Assembly (NCBI GenBank): GCA_902478605.1
Contig: CABSLQ010000050.1
Location: forward strand, 1-21,610
Direction of reading: 5' to 3'
Length of the DNA stretch: 21,610 bases
Origin: an uncultured Oscillospiraceae bacterium
GTDB taxonomy: Bacteria > Bacillota > Clostridia > Oscillospirales > Acutalibacteraceae
A program made the translations under genes and the position numbers. Positions 21,320 to 21,610 of the stretch are shown here, one piece after another (positions within the stretch are counted from its first letter, which is position 1; each line of letters opens with the position of its first letter). The notes beneath the pieces were generated by a model. It was not told the DNA's origin, made no database searches, and saw only the letters and a list, made by a program, of their open reading frames with translations.

Positions 21320-21610
21320 ATGATCGACAAGGACATGCTGGAAGCTATCGGGCAGATGATGGACGCACGGCTTGAACCGATAAACGGGCGGCTTGACGCT
21401 ATGGGGAAGGATTTGGCAGAGGTTAAGCAGCGCGTCACGAAGATAGAGGTCACCCAGGAACAGGTGACGAACAAGAATATCCAGCTGCTTATGGAGGCTC
21501 ACACAGGAACCCGCGAAAAGCTGGAGAAGCTGGACAAGGTGGCGGAGGACGTGGAGGAAATCAAGATTAAGGTATCCGCGCTCGAGAGCGTCACCCGGGA
21601 CAACACCTCG
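21320..21610 (+). CDS. Coiled-coil protein, N-terminal part (runs off the window)
   Basis: An ORF of at least 97 codons with no stop before the window end. It starts ATG at 21320 with GAGGTG 6 nt upstream; a GTG three codons earlier is possible. The sequence begins MIDKDMLEAIGQMMDARLEP and is charged with heptad-spaced hydrophobic residues (RLDAMGKDLAEVKQRVTKIE, then TREKLEKLDKVAEDVEEIKI), indicating a long coiled coil. Proteins of this look are common in mobile elements and phage regions of gut Clostridia, but no family is recognised and no function is claimed. It has its own promoter. Confidence 0.75.
   Translation, partial: MIDKDMLEAIGQMMDARLEPINGRLDAMGKDLAEVKQRVTKIEVTQEQVTNKNIQLLMEAHTGTREKLEKLDKVAEDVEEIKIKVSALESVTRDNTS

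Overview
The window looks like a chromosomal segment from a GC-rich member of the Bacillota, probably class Clostridia. The sequence reasons are strong purine-rich ribosome binding sites in front of nearly every gene, many near-consensus SigA promoters (TTGACA-17-TATAAT/TATACT), a Gram-positive LexA, a KtrAB-type potassium system, a DNA polymerase I with no recognisable proofreading motif, and a tRNA gene with an encoded CCA. Genus cannot be read from the sequence.

Layout. (1) 1-3290: a GNAT acetyltransferase and a Vat/CatB-type xenobiotic acetyltransferase, then an ABC-F ATPase. The ABC-F gene has its own consensus promoter and a leader of about 240 nt holding a short leader ORF, an antiterminator strand and an intrinsic terminator. 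This resembles an antibiotic-responsive resistance locus acting on ribosome-targeting drugs. (2) 3300-5245: a nested hairpin element, lexA with LexA-box-like operators over its promoter, and a cysteine synthase with its own promoter. (3) 5370-9185: a WYL-domain regulator, then ktrB-ktrA and a DUF1648-like membrane protein, closed by a bidirectional terminator. (4) 9208-10712: a minus-strand pair, an L-2-amino-thiazoline-4-carboxylate hydrolase-like protein and a sugar phosphate isomerase/epimerase-like protein, divergent from mnmA. (5) 10780-12617: mnmA overlapping yaaA. (6) 12616-17024: a minus-strand operon, MarR regulator, GT4 glycosyltransferase-PlsC acyltransferase fusion, AI-2E-type transporter and a PF06541 membrane protein, probably concerned with the cell envelope. 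(7) 17077-19790: polA on the minus strand. (8) 19844-21610: tRNA-Leu(GAG), then a visibly less GC-rich accessory region with short repeats, a possible gene relic, a three-gene overlapping operon (small HTH protein, DUF4258 protein, YgiT-type zinc finger protein) resembling a toxin-antitoxin module, and the start of a coiled-coil protein that runs off the window.

The most interesting items are the ABC-F attenuator beside a Vat-like gene, the glycosyltransferase-acyltransferase fusion with its MarR regulator, and the HTH/DUF4258/zinc-finger module downstream of the tRNA-Leu gene. The rest is mostly ordinary housekeeping content.
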